From: Bacillus fonticola
GTDB taxonomy: Bacteria > Bacillota > Bacilli > Bacillales > JC228
Direction of reading: 5' to 3'
Length of the DNA stretch: 64,000 nucleotides
Assembly (NCBI RefSeq): GCF_012955605.1
Contig: NZ_CP052135.1
Location: forward strand, 62,001-126,000
Program-made: the position numbers and the translations under genes
Notes under the pieces: generated by a model
Seen by the model: the letters and a program-made list of their open reading frames with translations, nothing else
What the model was told of the DNA's origin: nothing
Databases searched by the model: none
In this document: in pieces, positions 49,319 through 58,536 of the stretch
Position numbering within the stretch: position 1 is the first letter of the stretch
Layout of the letters: the number at the start of each line of letters is the position of its first letter

Positions 49319-49386
49319 AGGAGTACCTCCCCAAGTCTTGTATAATGGTAAGTATCAACTCAAACTAAAAAGACTGGAGGGACTCC
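49319..49386. repeat. Imperfect inverted repeat at the head of a transposase relic
   Basis: The left arm (GGAGTACCTCCCC then AAGTCTT) and right arm (AAGACTGGAGGGACTCC) pair imperfectly across about 30 bases that include a TATAAT-like box. It could be the terminal or leader region of an insertion sequence. Confidence 0.5.
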
Positions 49387-49388
49387 CT

Positions 49389-49560
49389 ATATCCACTATA
49401 CGACAAGAGAGCTTGTTTATCATCCAAGAATTATACGAGATGGAACCTACCTAGCGTTATCAAGAGATCATTTCGGCGGTTGATGAGTGCTTTATTACGT
49501 ATGAAATAGTCGCTATTGTTCCCACCCATTTTGAAGCGCGTGATCAAGCTCCAGTTAATC
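49389..49560 (+). pseudogene. Decayed transposase N-terminus
   Basis: Reading from 49389 gives QESLFIIQELYEMEPT, then an in-frame TAG (49452-49454), then RYQEIISAVDE and about 25 further residues before the repeat array cuts it off. The pattern (SLF-IQELYEMEPT-RYQ) resembles the N-terminus of a transposase seen in many Bacillus genomes; I cannot assign the IS family. No start codon, downstream catalytic region or right end remains. Confidence 0.5.
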
Positions 49561-49790
49561 CCGGGAAAAGAGCGTTAATCTGGATTTATGAGCGTTAATC
49601 CCGGGAAAAGAGCGTTAATCTGGATTTATGAGCGTTAATCCCGGGAAAAGAGCGTTAATCCGGATTTATGAGCGTTAATCCCGGGATAAGAGCGTTAATC
49701 TGGATTTATGAGCGTTAATCTGGATTTATGAGCGTTAATCCCGGGAAAAGAGCGTTAGCGCGGATTTATGAGCGATTCCCCTGATCGCGG
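49551..49790. repeat. 20-bp tandem repeat array with 40-bp superstructure
   Basis: Eleven units of exactly 20 bp (49551-49770), then a degenerate edge. Each starts AGCGTTAATC. Two endings alternate, CCGGGAAAAG (type A) and TGGATTTATG (type B), in order A-B-A-B-A-B-A-B-B-A-B, giving a 40-bp higher unit. No open frame explains the array. Confidence 0.92.
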
Positions 49791-49814
49791 ATATCGGCTC
49801 CTGTTAGTGGATAA

Positions 49815-50120
49815 TTGGAGCGGAAGGCGGCGACTCATCGAACAATGCATTCGCATGTTCCTGTGTGCGATCTTTATTCAGGATGCAAATTCCATCCTGC
49901 GTGAAAAGTGTGGCCAGGTGAGACCTGTCTAGCTGCAGCGGTCTGCTCCTGTCTGAAAAATAACCTTCGTCTTTTGAGGAAAAAAACGCCTCTAAATCCA
50001 AAGAACATCTTTTAGAGGGAGCAAGACGGACCGCTTCCACATTTCATTCCCGCAGGAGCGAAGCGACGAGGAGTCTCACGACCCGCCCGCGGAAGGCATC
50101 CGCCTGTAGCGGAAATCAAC
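49815..50120. repeat. Bacillaceae-type dispersed GC-rich repeat split by a nested element
   Basis: The outer halves (49815-49836, beginning TTGGAGCGGAAGGCGG; 50048-50120, ending CCGCCTGTAGCGGAAATCAA) resemble a large imperfect hairpin element I recall as common in Bacillaceae intergenic regions. About 211 bp lie between them. These contain an inverted repeat, AGCGGTC-TGCTCC (49937-49949) with GGAGCA (50018-50023) and GACCGCT (50029-50035), and an inner CCTCTAAA/TTTAGAGG stem. Confidence 0.55.
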
Positions 50121-50436
50121 AACCTTGTTCAAGTGGTACGAATCGAGAAAATTTTTAAGTAACTACTATTCTGCTGGTCTGTGAATTTTAAAAAAGAGCA
50201 ATTATGAAATTGATTCATCCTTAGAATTATAAATCCAAACTAATCAAGCATAAATCCAGACGTAGGGTGAATCCACACTTGCCATGAGGATTTCATAACT
50301 CCTACCTATATCATAGTAAGCGTTTGACACCGATAGCTATGGATACACGGTAAAGTATTCTAAATTTTTCAGGTGTCCGACCTACTGATCGGCATGGTAC
50401 ACTATAAGTATTTGAAACAGATGAAGGTGTAGTTGA
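50121..50436. other. Non-coding stretch before the decarboxylase gene
   Basis: AT-rich sequence with no supported gene. Weak promoter-like boxes occur (TTGACA near 50325; TACACT near 50398), but none has an ideal spacing. Confidence 0.5.
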
Positions 50437-51867
50437 ATGGATCATCAAAAGACTCCTCTGTACGATGCGCTGCGGCAGTTTGCAAAAACTACTGCTTACT
50501 CATTTCATGTACCGGGACACAAAAATGGTAGCTTGTTCAATCTACCCGAGTTATCACAGATAGCCCGTTTGGATGCGACGGAGCTTTCTTTTTTGGACCA
50601 GCTGCATGATCCTGATGGTGTCATTCTAGAGGCGGAGGAATATGTACGGGATTGGTATGGATCGAAAGCGAGTTTCTTTTCCATAGGGGGCTCGACTGCT
50701 GGTAATCAAGCACTAGTCCTAAGCGCGGTCAAAAGAGGGGACAAGGTGTTGGTTCCTAGAAACTGTCACCAGTCGGTTTTGCACGGTTGTTGGCTAGCTG
50801 GGGCAGTCCCTGTTACGTTGCCTGCTGAATGGGATCAAAGAACAAGGCTTGCGGTCGGTGTTTCTATACAGATCATTTGTGATGCGATAGAGCGGGTGCC
50901 GGATGCGAAGGCGATTGTGTTGACGTATCCTAGTTATGATGGATTTACGTTTGCTATTCAAGACATTATCACACTAGCTAAAGAGCGAGGACTTATCGTG
51001 ATAGTAGATGAGGCACACGGGGCACATTTCAGTGTTGATCCTGACACGTTTCCGCCTTCTGCCTTAGCGCTCGGCGCAGATGGGGTCGTGCACTCAGCAC
51101 ATAAAACGCTTCCTGCTCTGACGATGGCGGGGTTTGTGCACCTTGGACGGGAGAGCGTTTTGGATGAGTCCCGTGTAAGAAGGGCGTTAGGAATTGTCCA
51201 AACGAGCAGTCCGTCTTATCTTGTTATGGCTTCTTTGGATGTAGCACGTTCCTACGTGGCCACTTTCACGCAGGCGGATCGAGACGCTTTACGTTCTACA
51301 CTTATGGAATTCCGTAAGATCGTAGCAGACGCAGGTCCATGGGAGGTAGTAGAGGAAGGCGATTTACTGAAGCTCGTCCTCTATCTACCAGGACACGGCT
51401 TTACTCTTCAACAAAAGCTTCACGAACAGGGTCTGTTTACCGAACTGGCGAGCGTGGATCATGTACTGCTCGTACTGCCACTTATCAAAAATAACTTATC
51501 CCACAAACAAGAGCTTCTGGATACCTTGCCGAAGATCAAACGAGCGGGCGAGGACATTGAATATGAGCAAAACAAACCAGCTCAACAATTCCGTGGTAAA
51601 ACATTTACAGAATTAACGTCAGTTTTCACTACTTTCGAGGATGTCCTGTGGGCAGAGAGGGAGTGGGTTTCTGCTCAGGAAGCCGTTGAGCGGGTAGTGG
51701 CAGATTCTATTGTGCCGTATCCACCGGGTATTCCTTTATTTTTTCCCGGAGAGACTGTGGACGAAAAGCGTCTTCATGAACTGCTTGCCTTTACAAAAGA
51801 AGGCGGACACGTGCAAGGAGCTTTCCGCTTAAACAATGAGCAAATAGAAATACTTATAGCAAAGTAA
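50437..51867 (+). CDS. yaaO: Orn/Lys/Arg decarboxylase-family PLP enzyme, YaaO-like
   Basis: A 476-residue fold-type I PLP enzyme. The cofactor lysine is K223 in HSAHKTLPAL; VDEAHGAHF carries the aspartate contacting the pyridine nitrogen. An N-terminal PLP domain and the family C-terminal domain (PYPPGIPLFFPGE) are both present. It is directly upstream of tmk, as yaaO is in B. subtilis. The substrate (lysine, arginine or ornithine) cannot be decided from sequence. GAAGGTG precedes ATG 50437. Confidence 0.9.
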   Translation: MDHQKTPLYDALRQFAKTTAYSFHVPGHKNGSLFNLPELSQIARLDATELSFLDQLHDPDGVILEAEEYVRDWYGSKASFFSIGGSTAGNQALVLSAVKRGDKVLVPRNCHQSVLHGCWLAGAVPVTLPAEWDQRTRLAVGVSIQIICDAIERVPDAKAIVLTYPSYDGFTFAIQDIITLAKERGLIVIVDEAHGAHFSVDPDTFPPSALALGADGVVHSAHKTLPALTMAGFVHLGRESVLDESRVRRALGIVQTSSPSYLVMASLDVARSYVATFTQADRDALRSTLMEFRKIVADAGPWEVVEEGDLLKLVLYLPGHGFTLQQKLHEQGLFTELASVDHVLLVLPLIKNNLSHKQELLDTLPKIKRAGEDIEYEQNKPAQQFRGKTFTELTSVFTTFEDVLWAEREWVSAQEAVERVVADSIVPYPPGIPLFFPGETVDEKRLHELLAFTKEGGHVQGAFRLNNEQIEILIAK

Positions 51868-51885
51868 AAGAAAAGGTGAAAATAG

Positions 51886-52939
<1,054 letters not shown>

Positions 52940-52960
52940 TCGAAGAAGAAGGGAAAAGAG

Positions 52961-53401
52961 ATGAAAATCGGACAAGACGTACGAGTGTCTGTCGATGGGC
53001 TAAAGCAAGGTCAACTACCCGCTCACCTACAAAATGGACGCTTTCAATCTATCGTGACGGCCCAGCAGTCCAAACTTCACAACCAACAACTAAAGCAACT
53101 ATATCAAGATATTGGGGTTGTGGCTAGTCAGTTGGGGCGCTCTCGTAATTTCCGCGACTTGGCGAAGTTTAAGACACTTGTCAAGCGTTTTGTAAAGGAA
53201 GCAACTGATTTTGGCCTAGATGTGAAGCAATCAAAACAGTGGAATGAATATGGAGAAAGTCGTACGTTTCGGATCGTGGAAACGATTGATGAAAAGCTTG
53301 TTGCGTTAACCGAAGCGATGCGTACGAACGAACAAGATTCACTTAAACTATTAGAGATGATTGGTGAAATTAAAGGATTGCTCGTGAATCTGTATGTATA
53401 G
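52961..53401 (+). CDS. yaaR: YaaR family protein (DUF327)
   Basis: A 146-residue helical, charged protein matching DUF327/YaaR by location between darA and holB and by segments such as DIGVVASQLGRSRNFRDLAK and VKRFVKEATDFGLDVKQSK. It has no membrane segment or catalytic motif visible. ATG 52961 follows GGGAAAAGAG. Function unknown. Confidence 0.85.
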   Translation: MKIGQDVRVSVDGLKQGQLPAHLQNGRFQSIVTAQQSKLHNQQLKQLYQDIGVVASQLGRSRNFRDLAKFKTLVKRFVKEATDFGLDVKQSKQWNEYGESRTFRIVETIDEKLVALTEAMRTNEQDSLKLLEMIGEIKGLLVNLYV

Positions 53402-53412
53402 GAGGAAGAAGG

Positions 53413-54420
53413 GTGAGTGCTTTAACAGAAGAACTAACAGCATGGCAACCTCACATTTGGCGGCTCCTTCAAAGGGCAGTCACTCAGCAGCGTGTGGCAC
53501 ATGCTTACTTATTTGAGGGACCAAAAGGAGCAGGAAAAGCGGCATACGGTCAATTACTAGCAAAGCTCTTACTCTGTTCTTCTATTTCCGAAGATGGTAT
53601 GCCTTGTAATCATTGTACAGATTGTAAGCGAATCGCCTCCGGAAACCATCCTAACGTTTTTTCTGTGGCACCAGACGGGTTGTCCATCAAGAAGGAACAA
53701 ATACAGCTGCTACAAACAGAATTAAAGAAACGAGCATTTGAAGAAAAGCCTAAAGTATACATTTTGCATGCCGCGGATAAAATGACATCTCAAGCGGCAA
53801 ACAGCTTATTGAAGTTTTTGGAAGATCCACCTAGTGATACGCATGCCATTTTGCTTACCGAGCAAAAAAATCACCTGTTACTGACGATTCAATCACGCCT
53901 TCAGCAGCTTAATTTTCGCCCGCTCCCGAAAGCTTCTTTGCAAAACCAATTACAAGAAGCTGACCTCCCTGCACACATCGTTCCATTGCTCGTGGAAATC
54001 ACCCAAAATGTGGAGGAGGCGAAAGCTCTTTATGCGGATGATTGGTTTGTACAAGCTCGAAAAAAAGTGTTACACTTAACTCAAGTACTCAAGAAGGACA
54101 CGTTCGACACGTTTGTGTGGCTGCAAACCGATTGGAACAGTCATTTTACGGAGCGTGACGAAGTGGACAGAGGACTTGATTTATTGCTTTTTTGGTACCG
54201 GGACTTACGGAATATGCAGATGGGCGCGGAGGATGGATTTACATATCCAGACTATAAAGACCAACTGCAGAAGGAAGCTCTTCGGTTTTCGCATATACAA
54301 TGGGTTCATTGCACAGAGGCAATATTGGAAGCAAAACGTCGACTCCAAAGGAACGCGCATCCGCACAGCATTATGGAGCATCTTGTACTCTCTCTAGAGG
54401 AGGGGATTCGGCATGCTTAA
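53413..54420 (+). CDS. holB: DNA polymerase III subunit delta'
   Basis: Delta' (335 residues) is the stator subunit of the clamp loader. The Walker A region is degenerate (GPKGAGKAA instead of GKS/T), as expected for a subunit that does not hydrolyse ATP. A four-cysteine zinc module lies around CSSISEDGMPCNHCTDCK. The sensor-type SNSLLKFLEDPP equivalent is ANSLLKFLEDPPSDTHAILL. GTG 53413 follows GGAGGAAG. Its end overlaps ricT by 8 bases. Confidence 0.94.
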   Translation: MSALTEELTAWQPHIWRLLQRAVTQQRVAHAYLFEGPKGAGKAAYGQLLAKLLLCSSISEDGMPCNHCTDCKRIASGNHPNVFSVAPDGLSIKKEQIQLLQTELKKRAFEEKPKVYILHAADKMTSQAANSLLKFLEDPPSDTHAILLTEQKNHLLLTIQSRLQQLNFRPLPKASLQNQLQEADLPAHIVPLLVEITQNVEEAKALYADDWFVQARKKVLHLTQVLKKDTFDTFVWLQTDWNSHFTERDEVDRGLDLLLFWYRDLRNMQMGAEDGFTYPDYKDQLQKEALRFSHIQWVHCTEAILEAKRRLQRNAHPHSIMEHLVLSLEEGIRHA

Positions 54421-55225
54421 TGTCGTCGGAGTGCGATTTAAGAAGGCTGGAAAAATTTATTATTTTGATCCAGGTGAGTTTCACATGTCGACCGATGATC
54501 ACGTGATTGTCGAAACGGTTCGAGGCGTTGAATACGGCCGAGTAGTACTTGCTCCAAAGCAGGTGGATGAGCAGGATGTCGTCCTCCCGTTGCGGAAGGT
54601 GCTTCGTGTCGCAGACGATAAGGATCGTTTTACAGTAGAGGACAATGAAACGAAAGCAACTGACGCTTTTGCTGTTTGTTGCGATAAAATAGAAGAGCAC
54701 GGCTTAGAGATGAAACTTGTAGATGTAGAATATACATTTGATCGAAACAAAGTGATTTTCTATTTCACAGCGGATGGACGTGTCGATTTTCGTGAGTTGG
54801 TAAAGGACTTAGCATCCATTTTCCGCACGAGAATCGAACTTCGTCAAATTGGAGTACGTGATGAAGCCAAAATGCTTGGCGGAATTGGTCCTTGTGGTCG
54901 AATGCTCTGTTGTTCAACGTTCCTCGGTGATTTTGAACCCGTTTCCATTAAAATGGCGAAAGACCAGAACCTGTCGCTAAATCCGACGAAAATTTCTGGC
55001 TTATGCGGTCGTTTAATGTGCTGTTTAAAATATGAAAACGACCAATACGAAGAGGCGAAACAGCTGATGCCTGATGTAGGAGAAAAGGTTGAGACTCCTT
55101 ACGGCAAAGGTCGTGTCAAAGGATTGAACATGCTCGAACGCCTTATTCAAGTTGAGGTGGAAGAACAAGAGCATGTGTTGGAGTTTACGTTGGATGAGTT
55201 GAAAGGGGACGCGCTTTTCAACTAA
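54413..55225 (+). CDS. ricT: RicT (YaaT), PSP1-domain regulatory protein
   Basis: RicT (270 residues) forms the Y-complex with RicA and RicF; in B. subtilis it carries Fe-S clusters, promotes RNase Y function and affects sporulation and competence. The PSP1 core has a cysteine set in GPCGRMLCCSTF and SGLCGRLMCCLKYE. The ATG lies inside holB with GAGGAGGGG as Shine-Dalgarno, suggesting coupling. yabA follows 27 bases later. Confidence 0.95.
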   Translation: MLNVVGVRFKKAGKIYYFDPGEFHMSTDDHVIVETVRGVEYGRVVLAPKQVDEQDVVLPLRKVLRVADDKDRFTVEDNETKATDAFAVCCDKIEEHGLEMKLVDVEYTFDRNKVIFYFTADGRVDFRELVKDLASIFRTRIELRQIGVRDEAKMLGGIGPCGRMLCCSTFLGDFEPVSIKMAKDQNLSLNPTKISGLCGRLMCCLKYENDQYEEAKQLMPDVGEKVETPYGKGRVKGLNMLERLIQVEVEEQEHVLEFTLDELKGDALFN

Positions 55226-55252
55226 GCCGAAGACTCATGAGGTGGAGAACAG

Positions 55253-55612
55253 ATGGAGAAGAAGGAATTATTTGACGCTGTAAGTCATATGGAGGCCCAA
55301 GTTGGTCATTTGTATAAACAACTTGGCGAAATGAAAGAGCATGTGGCTGCAATGTTAGAAGAGAATAATGCACTGAAACTTGAGAACGACCATCTACGAA
55401 AACGGTTGGACTCCGAGCAGGAAAAGACCGATTCACCACCGAAATCTGAATCCGACAAAGCCTCTACAAATGAGTTAAGCGATATAGGTGAGGGGTACGA
55501 TAACCTTGCCCGGCTCTACCAAGAAGGATTTCATATTTGCAACCTTCATTTTGGGAGTCCCCGAAAAGAAGGAGATTGCTTATTTTGCTTATCGTTTCTG
55601 AATAAAAAATGA
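55253..55612 (+). CDS. yabA: Replication initiation control protein YabA
   Basis: YabA (119 residues) restrains initiation by binding DnaA and the sliding clamp DnaN. The N-terminal half (1-60) is a leucine-heptad coiled coil for tetramerisation, then a charged linker. The C-terminal zinc domain has H94, C96, C109 and C112 in FHICNLHF and DCLFC. AGGTGGAG precedes ATG 55253. Two hairpins end the operon. Confidence 0.95.
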   Translation: MEKKELFDAVSHMEAQVGHLYKQLGEMKEHVAAMLEENNALKLENDHLRKRLDSEQEKTDSPPKSESDKASTNELSDIGEGYDNLARLYQEGFHICNLHFGSPRKEGDCLFCLSFLNKK

Positions 55613-55631
55613 TTTGCAGAAATTATATCTT

Positions 55632-55689
55632 CAGCCTGATTGAAGCAGGCTGGTAAAAAACCTCCCAGCGATACGCGGGAGGTTTTTTG
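55632..55689 (+). terminator. Tandem hairpins and intrinsic terminator after yabA
   Basis: CAGCCTG/CAGGCTG (55632-55638 with 55646-55652) is followed by a 12-bp stem AAAAAACCTCCC/GGGAGGTTTTTT (55655-55666 with 55677-55688). Confidence 0.92.
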
Positions 55690-55930
55690 GTGCGTGTGGC
55701 AGTTACCCGTCCCCAGCGGGTGAAAGTCCCTTTTATACCCCTATGCTTGGAATTAATAGTAATTTTACGCATCTTTAGGTGGTGAATTTAAATCATTAAT
55801 CTGTTACTTTATGATAAGAAGGCGAACCACCAAGATCTCGAAACCCCAAATGAAAGCTTCCCCCATAAAGAAGTCACCACAACGAAGGAAAATAACTCTT
55901 AGTAAGGGAGTCCGTGAACTATACTGAGCT
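55690..55930 (+). mobile_element. Probable 5' fragment of a group II (IIC-like) intron
   Basis: Starting one base after the terminator T-run, the sequence opens GTGCG and within 40 bases has CCCG-tccccag-CGGG followed by TGAAAGTCCC, a layout typical of domain I in bacterial group II introns. IIC introns insert just behind terminators. A GGTGGT/ACCACC stem lies downstream. No reverse transcriptase frame and no domain V are found, so it is truncated. The 3' limit is uncertain. Confidence 0.5.
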
Positions 55931-56020
55931 TTGAAAGCTCCACATTTTATATAGATTATAACGCTACCGGGAGCGTGATCTTGGAAAATGACTTATTGCA
56001 TTATAGAAAGGAAAGAACAT

Positions 56021-56779
56021 GTGATGCACCTTAGAGACGGAGAACGGCTTGATGATTTGCTTGCAGAAGGATATAAAATAATACAAAGCTCGGGTGTGTT
56101 TTCGTTTAGCTTAGATGCTGTGTTGTTAGCCCGCTTTTGTCATGTGCCGATAAAAAGGGGGGTAATTATAGATTTGTGTAGCGGGAACGCTGTAATTCCA
56201 TTGTTGCTTTCTACACGTTCTCAATCGCGCATTATTGGCGTGGAGCTTCAGCCAGAGCTTGTCGATATGGCATCTAGAAGTGTGAATTATAACAACCTTA
56301 CTGAACAAATTGTCATAAAGGAGCTAGATTTGCGAGAAAGTCCAAAGGCTTTAGGGTACGGAAAGGCGGATATGGTCACTGTGAATCCTCCTTATTTCCC
56401 ATTAAAGCCAGACTCGTTGCTGAATGTGAACCATCATGTTGCACTTGCACGACATGAGGTAGGGTGCACGTTGCGTGACGTTGTGACAGCGGCTAGCCAG
56501 CTTGTTAAACCAGGCGGAAGGGTCGCTATGGTCCATCGTCCGGAGCGATTGGCAGAGATCTTCGCCGAGTTTAAGACCAAGAACTTGGAGCCAAAGCGTC
56601 TTCAATTCTCACATTCAAAAAAAGGGAATAAAGCCAATATGGTGCTTGTCGAAGGTCGGAAAAACGGGCAACCTGGGTTGACTACGGAACCGCCTATTTT
56701 TGTGTACGAAGAGAATGGCGCGTATACTCCACATGTACGTGCGCTTTTATATGGCGCAAATGAGAAGAGGGAAGATTAG
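56021..56779 (+). CDS. yabB: tRNA1(Val) (adenine-N6)-methyltransferase-like protein (YabB)
   Basis: A 252-residue class I methyltransferase. The SAM loop is [13 protein letters not shown] and the catalytic motif is NPPYF. The family includes TrmN6/YfiC, which methylates A37 in tRNA1(Val). GTG 56021 sits 8 bases after AAGGA; ATG 56024 is equally possible and gives [13 protein letters not shown] like B. subtilis YabB. The frame is open further upstream without a Shine-Dalgarno. yazA follows after 1 base. Confidence 0.9.
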   Translation: MMHLRDGERLDDLLAEGYKIIQSSGVFSFSLDAVLLARFCHVPIKRGVIIDLCSGNAVIPLLLSTRSQSRIIGVELQPELVDMASRSVNYNNLTEQIVIKELDLRESPKALGYGKADMVTVNPPYFPLKPDSLLNVNHHVALARHEVGCTLRDVVTAASQLVKPGGRVAMVHRPERLAEIFAEFKTKNLEPKRLQFSHSKKGNKANMVLVEGRKNGQPGLTTEPPIFVYEENGAYTPHVRALLYGANEKRED

Positions 56780-56780
56780 A

Positions 56781-57026
56781 ATGGTGAATCATACCTTTTA
56801 TGTAGTAGAGTGTGCAGATGGCTCTTGGTATGCTGGATATACAAATAAATTAGCGCAACGTATTGCCACACATAACGCGGGAAAAGGGGCAAAATATACG
56901 AGAGCTCGTCTTCCCGTCCAGCTCGTACATTCGGAACAATACGGTTCTAAGCAGGAAGCGATGCAAAGAGAATATGCCTTTAAGCAATTGAGCCGAGCTG
57001 AGAAGGAACGGATTGTGTATAAATAA
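56781..57026 (+). CDS. yazA: GIY-YIG domain protein YazA
   Basis: An 81-residue single GIY-YIG nuclease-fold domain (UPF0213). The motif appears as [16 protein letters not shown], and the catalytic-type arginine and glutamate positions ([25 protein letters not shown]) are present. ATG 56781 immediately follows yabB; the frame continues upstream into yabB but is not family-like there. The biological substrate is unknown. Confidence 0.9.
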   Translation: MVNHTFYVVECADGSWYAGYTNKLAQRIATHNAGKGAKYTRARLPVQLVHSEQYGSKQEAMQREYAFKQLSRAEKERIVYK

Positions 57027-57050
57027 AAGGTACGCTAAGGAGGGTTTCAT

Positions 57051-57929
57051 ATGTGGAATGAACAGAAGAGCTTCTTTAGTTCTAGCGAGACAGGAACGTT
57101 GTTTGTCGTCCCTACACCGATCGGTAACCTAGATGACATGACGGTACGTGCTATTAATACGTTGCAAACAGCCGATCTTATTGCCGCAGAAGACACACGG
57201 CATACGAAGAAGCTTTGTCATAAGTTCGAAATTTTAACACCACTTATAAGTTATCATGAGCATAATAAAGAAGAGCGGGGGAGAGACTTACTTGAGCGGT
57301 TGGGAAGAGGCGAGACAGTTGCTCTCGTGAGTGATGCTGGGACCCCTGCTGTTAGTGACCCAGGATATGAACTCGTTCAAGCATGTACTGAACAAGGAAT
57401 TACTGTAGTTAGTTTGCCGGGACCGAATGCGGCATTAACAGGTTTAGTTGCCTCTGGCTTGCAGGTGCAGCCATTTTTGTTTTATGGATTTTTGCCACGC
57501 CAAAAGAAAGAAAAGACAGAAGCACTCGAAAGCTTGTTGAATCGGGAAGAGACGGTCATATTGTACGAGTCACCACACCGGTTACGTGAGTCGCTTACCC
57601 TTTTGGCATCTATCGCAGCTGAACGGTTTGTTGTGGTGGCCAGAGAATTAACGAAGCAGCATGAAACGTATATTCGGGGCACCGCGAAGGAATTGGCAGA
57701 ATGGAGCGGAACAGAGTCAATCCGTGGCGAGTGTTGTGTATACATAGCTGGAAATTCGGATCCGATAAAGCATGACGAGCCAGCATGGTGGTCACTACAA
57801 ACTATGAAAGAGCACGTTGAGACATACATAAAAGAAGGAATGCAATCAAAGGATGCGATTAAACAAGTAGCGGTGGATCGGGAAATACAAAAGAGAGAAG
57901 TGTATCAAGCCTATCATGTAGAGGACTAG
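57051..57929 (+). CDS. rsmI: 16S rRNA (cytidine1402-2'-O)-methyltransferase
   Basis: RsmI (292 residues) 2'-O-methylates C1402 in the 16S decoding centre. The tetrapyrrole-methylase fold is visible through VVPTPIGNLDDMTVRA, AAEDTRHTKKL, VSDAGTPAVSDPGYELV and LPGPNAALTGLVASG. AAGGAGGG precedes ATG 57051. The gene order yabB-yazA-rsmI-abrB equals B. subtilis. Confidence 0.97.
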   Translation: MWNEQKSFFSSSETGTLFVVPTPIGNLDDMTVRAINTLQTADLIAAEDTRHTKKLCHKFEILTPLISYHEHNKEERGRDLLERLGRGETVALVSDAGTPAVSDPGYELVQACTEQGITVVSLPGPNAALTGLVASGLQVQPFLFYGFLPRQKKEKTEALESLLNREETVILYESPHRLRESLTLLASIAAERFVVVARELTKQHETYIRGTAKELAEWSGTESIRGECCVYIAGNSDPIKHDEPAWWSLQTMKEHVETYIKEGMQSKDAIKQVAVDREIQKREVYQAYHVED

Positions 57930-57946
57930 AGAAAGCGGTGGTAGAA

Positions 57947-57990
57947 TGAAAAAAGTCCCCATCCTTATACAAGGGTGGGGACTTCTTGTT
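57947..57990. terminator. Bidirectional terminator between rsmI and abrB
   Basis: A 14-bp stem with one G-T pair (57953-57966 with 57971-57984) and 4-nt loop, flanked by an A-run on the left and TT-rich sequence on the right. Confidence 0.88.
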
Positions 57991-58276
57991 ACGCTTTGTT
58001 TGTTTCAAATCTTGTGCGGATTTCTTCGATTAGTTTTTCTGCACCTTCACGGCTAAGAATAAGTTTTCCTTCTGCAAAAGTTGCGTTGTCATCGGAAATC
58101 TCACCGGTGATTTGGCATGTCATATTCGGCTTATATTTTTTCAATATAATTTTTTCGTCATCTACATAAATCTCTAAAGCATCCTTCTCAGCGATACCGA
58201 GAGTACGACGAAGTTCAATCGGAATCACCACGCGGCCTAATTCGTCTACTTTACGTACAATACCAGTTGATTTCAT
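57989..58276 (-). CDS. abrB: Transition-state regulator AbrB
   Basis: AbrB (95 residues) represses many post-exponential genes during growth. The N-terminal swapped-hairpin DNA-binding domain (STGIVRKVDELGRVVIPIEL and on to residue ~53) is practically identical to B. subtilis; the C-terminal half is more diverged. The start is ATG at 58276-58274, preceded by AGGGGAG; the frame is open 17 codons further upstream through the leader. Two Spo0A boxes lie just downstream of its promoter, so repression by phosphorylated Spo0A is expected. Confidence 0.97.
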   Translation of the reverse strand: MKSTGIVRKVDELGRVVIPIELRRTLGIAEKDALEIYVDDEKIILKKYKPNMTCQITGEISDDNATFAEGKLILSREGAEKLIEEIRTRFETNKA

Positions 58277-58319
58277 ATTAATGGATCTCCCCTCATAGGT
58301 TAGTATTCTATTAGTATAA

Positions 58320-58336
58320 TTCGTCAATGTTCGACA
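58320..58336 (-). promoter_or_regulatory. Tandem Spo0A (0A) boxes in the abrB leader
   Basis: On the minus strand TGTCGAA (58336-58330) and TGACGAA (58326-58320) both fit TGNCGAA and are 10 bp apart, the same arrangement as in B. subtilis abrB. Confidence 0.85.
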
Positions 58337-58350
58337 AATTTCATGTCTTT

Positions 58351-58379
58351 ATAATACCAGCGTTTCCCAAGGGCGTCAA
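58351..58379 (-). promoter_or_regulatory. Sigma-A promoter of abrB
   Basis: On the minus strand TTGACG (58379-58374), 17-base spacer, TATTAT (58356-58351). Confidence 0.85.
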
Positions 58380-58504
58380 TCACTTTCATATGATATTTCC
58401 ATATCAATTTTGTTTCATCCTTGTCACGCCTTAATTCTCAGCTGTTTGGTAGGTTTTTTCTATGGAAATGGTCCTATTTTTTGCATGTTCTATTTTTGTG
58501 GCTG

Positions 58505-58536
58505 TTCGACAAATTTCTACACTGTTATATGTCGAA
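58505..58536. promoter_or_regulatory. Additional inverted pair of Spo0A-box matches upstream of abrB
   Basis: TTCGACA (58505-58511) and TGTCGAA (58530-58536) face each other about 150 bases upstream of the abrB promoter. A 15-bp stretch around the first (58503-58517) exactly repeats 58328-58342. The rest of the abrB-metG gap holds no gene that I can support. Confidence 0.5.

Noticed and set aside
49551-49790. CRISPR-like periodic array
   Set aside because: Units are contiguous 20-mers without unique spacers, and no cas genes are nearby.
49804-50040. 78-codon minus-strand frame in the repeat island
   Set aside because: It is made of dispersed-repeat and palindromic sequence and lacks a convincing Shine-Dalgarno; treated as repeat.
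53413-53640. Loss-of-function Walker A in HolB
   Set aside because: A degenerate P-loop is normal for delta' subunits, so it is not a defect.
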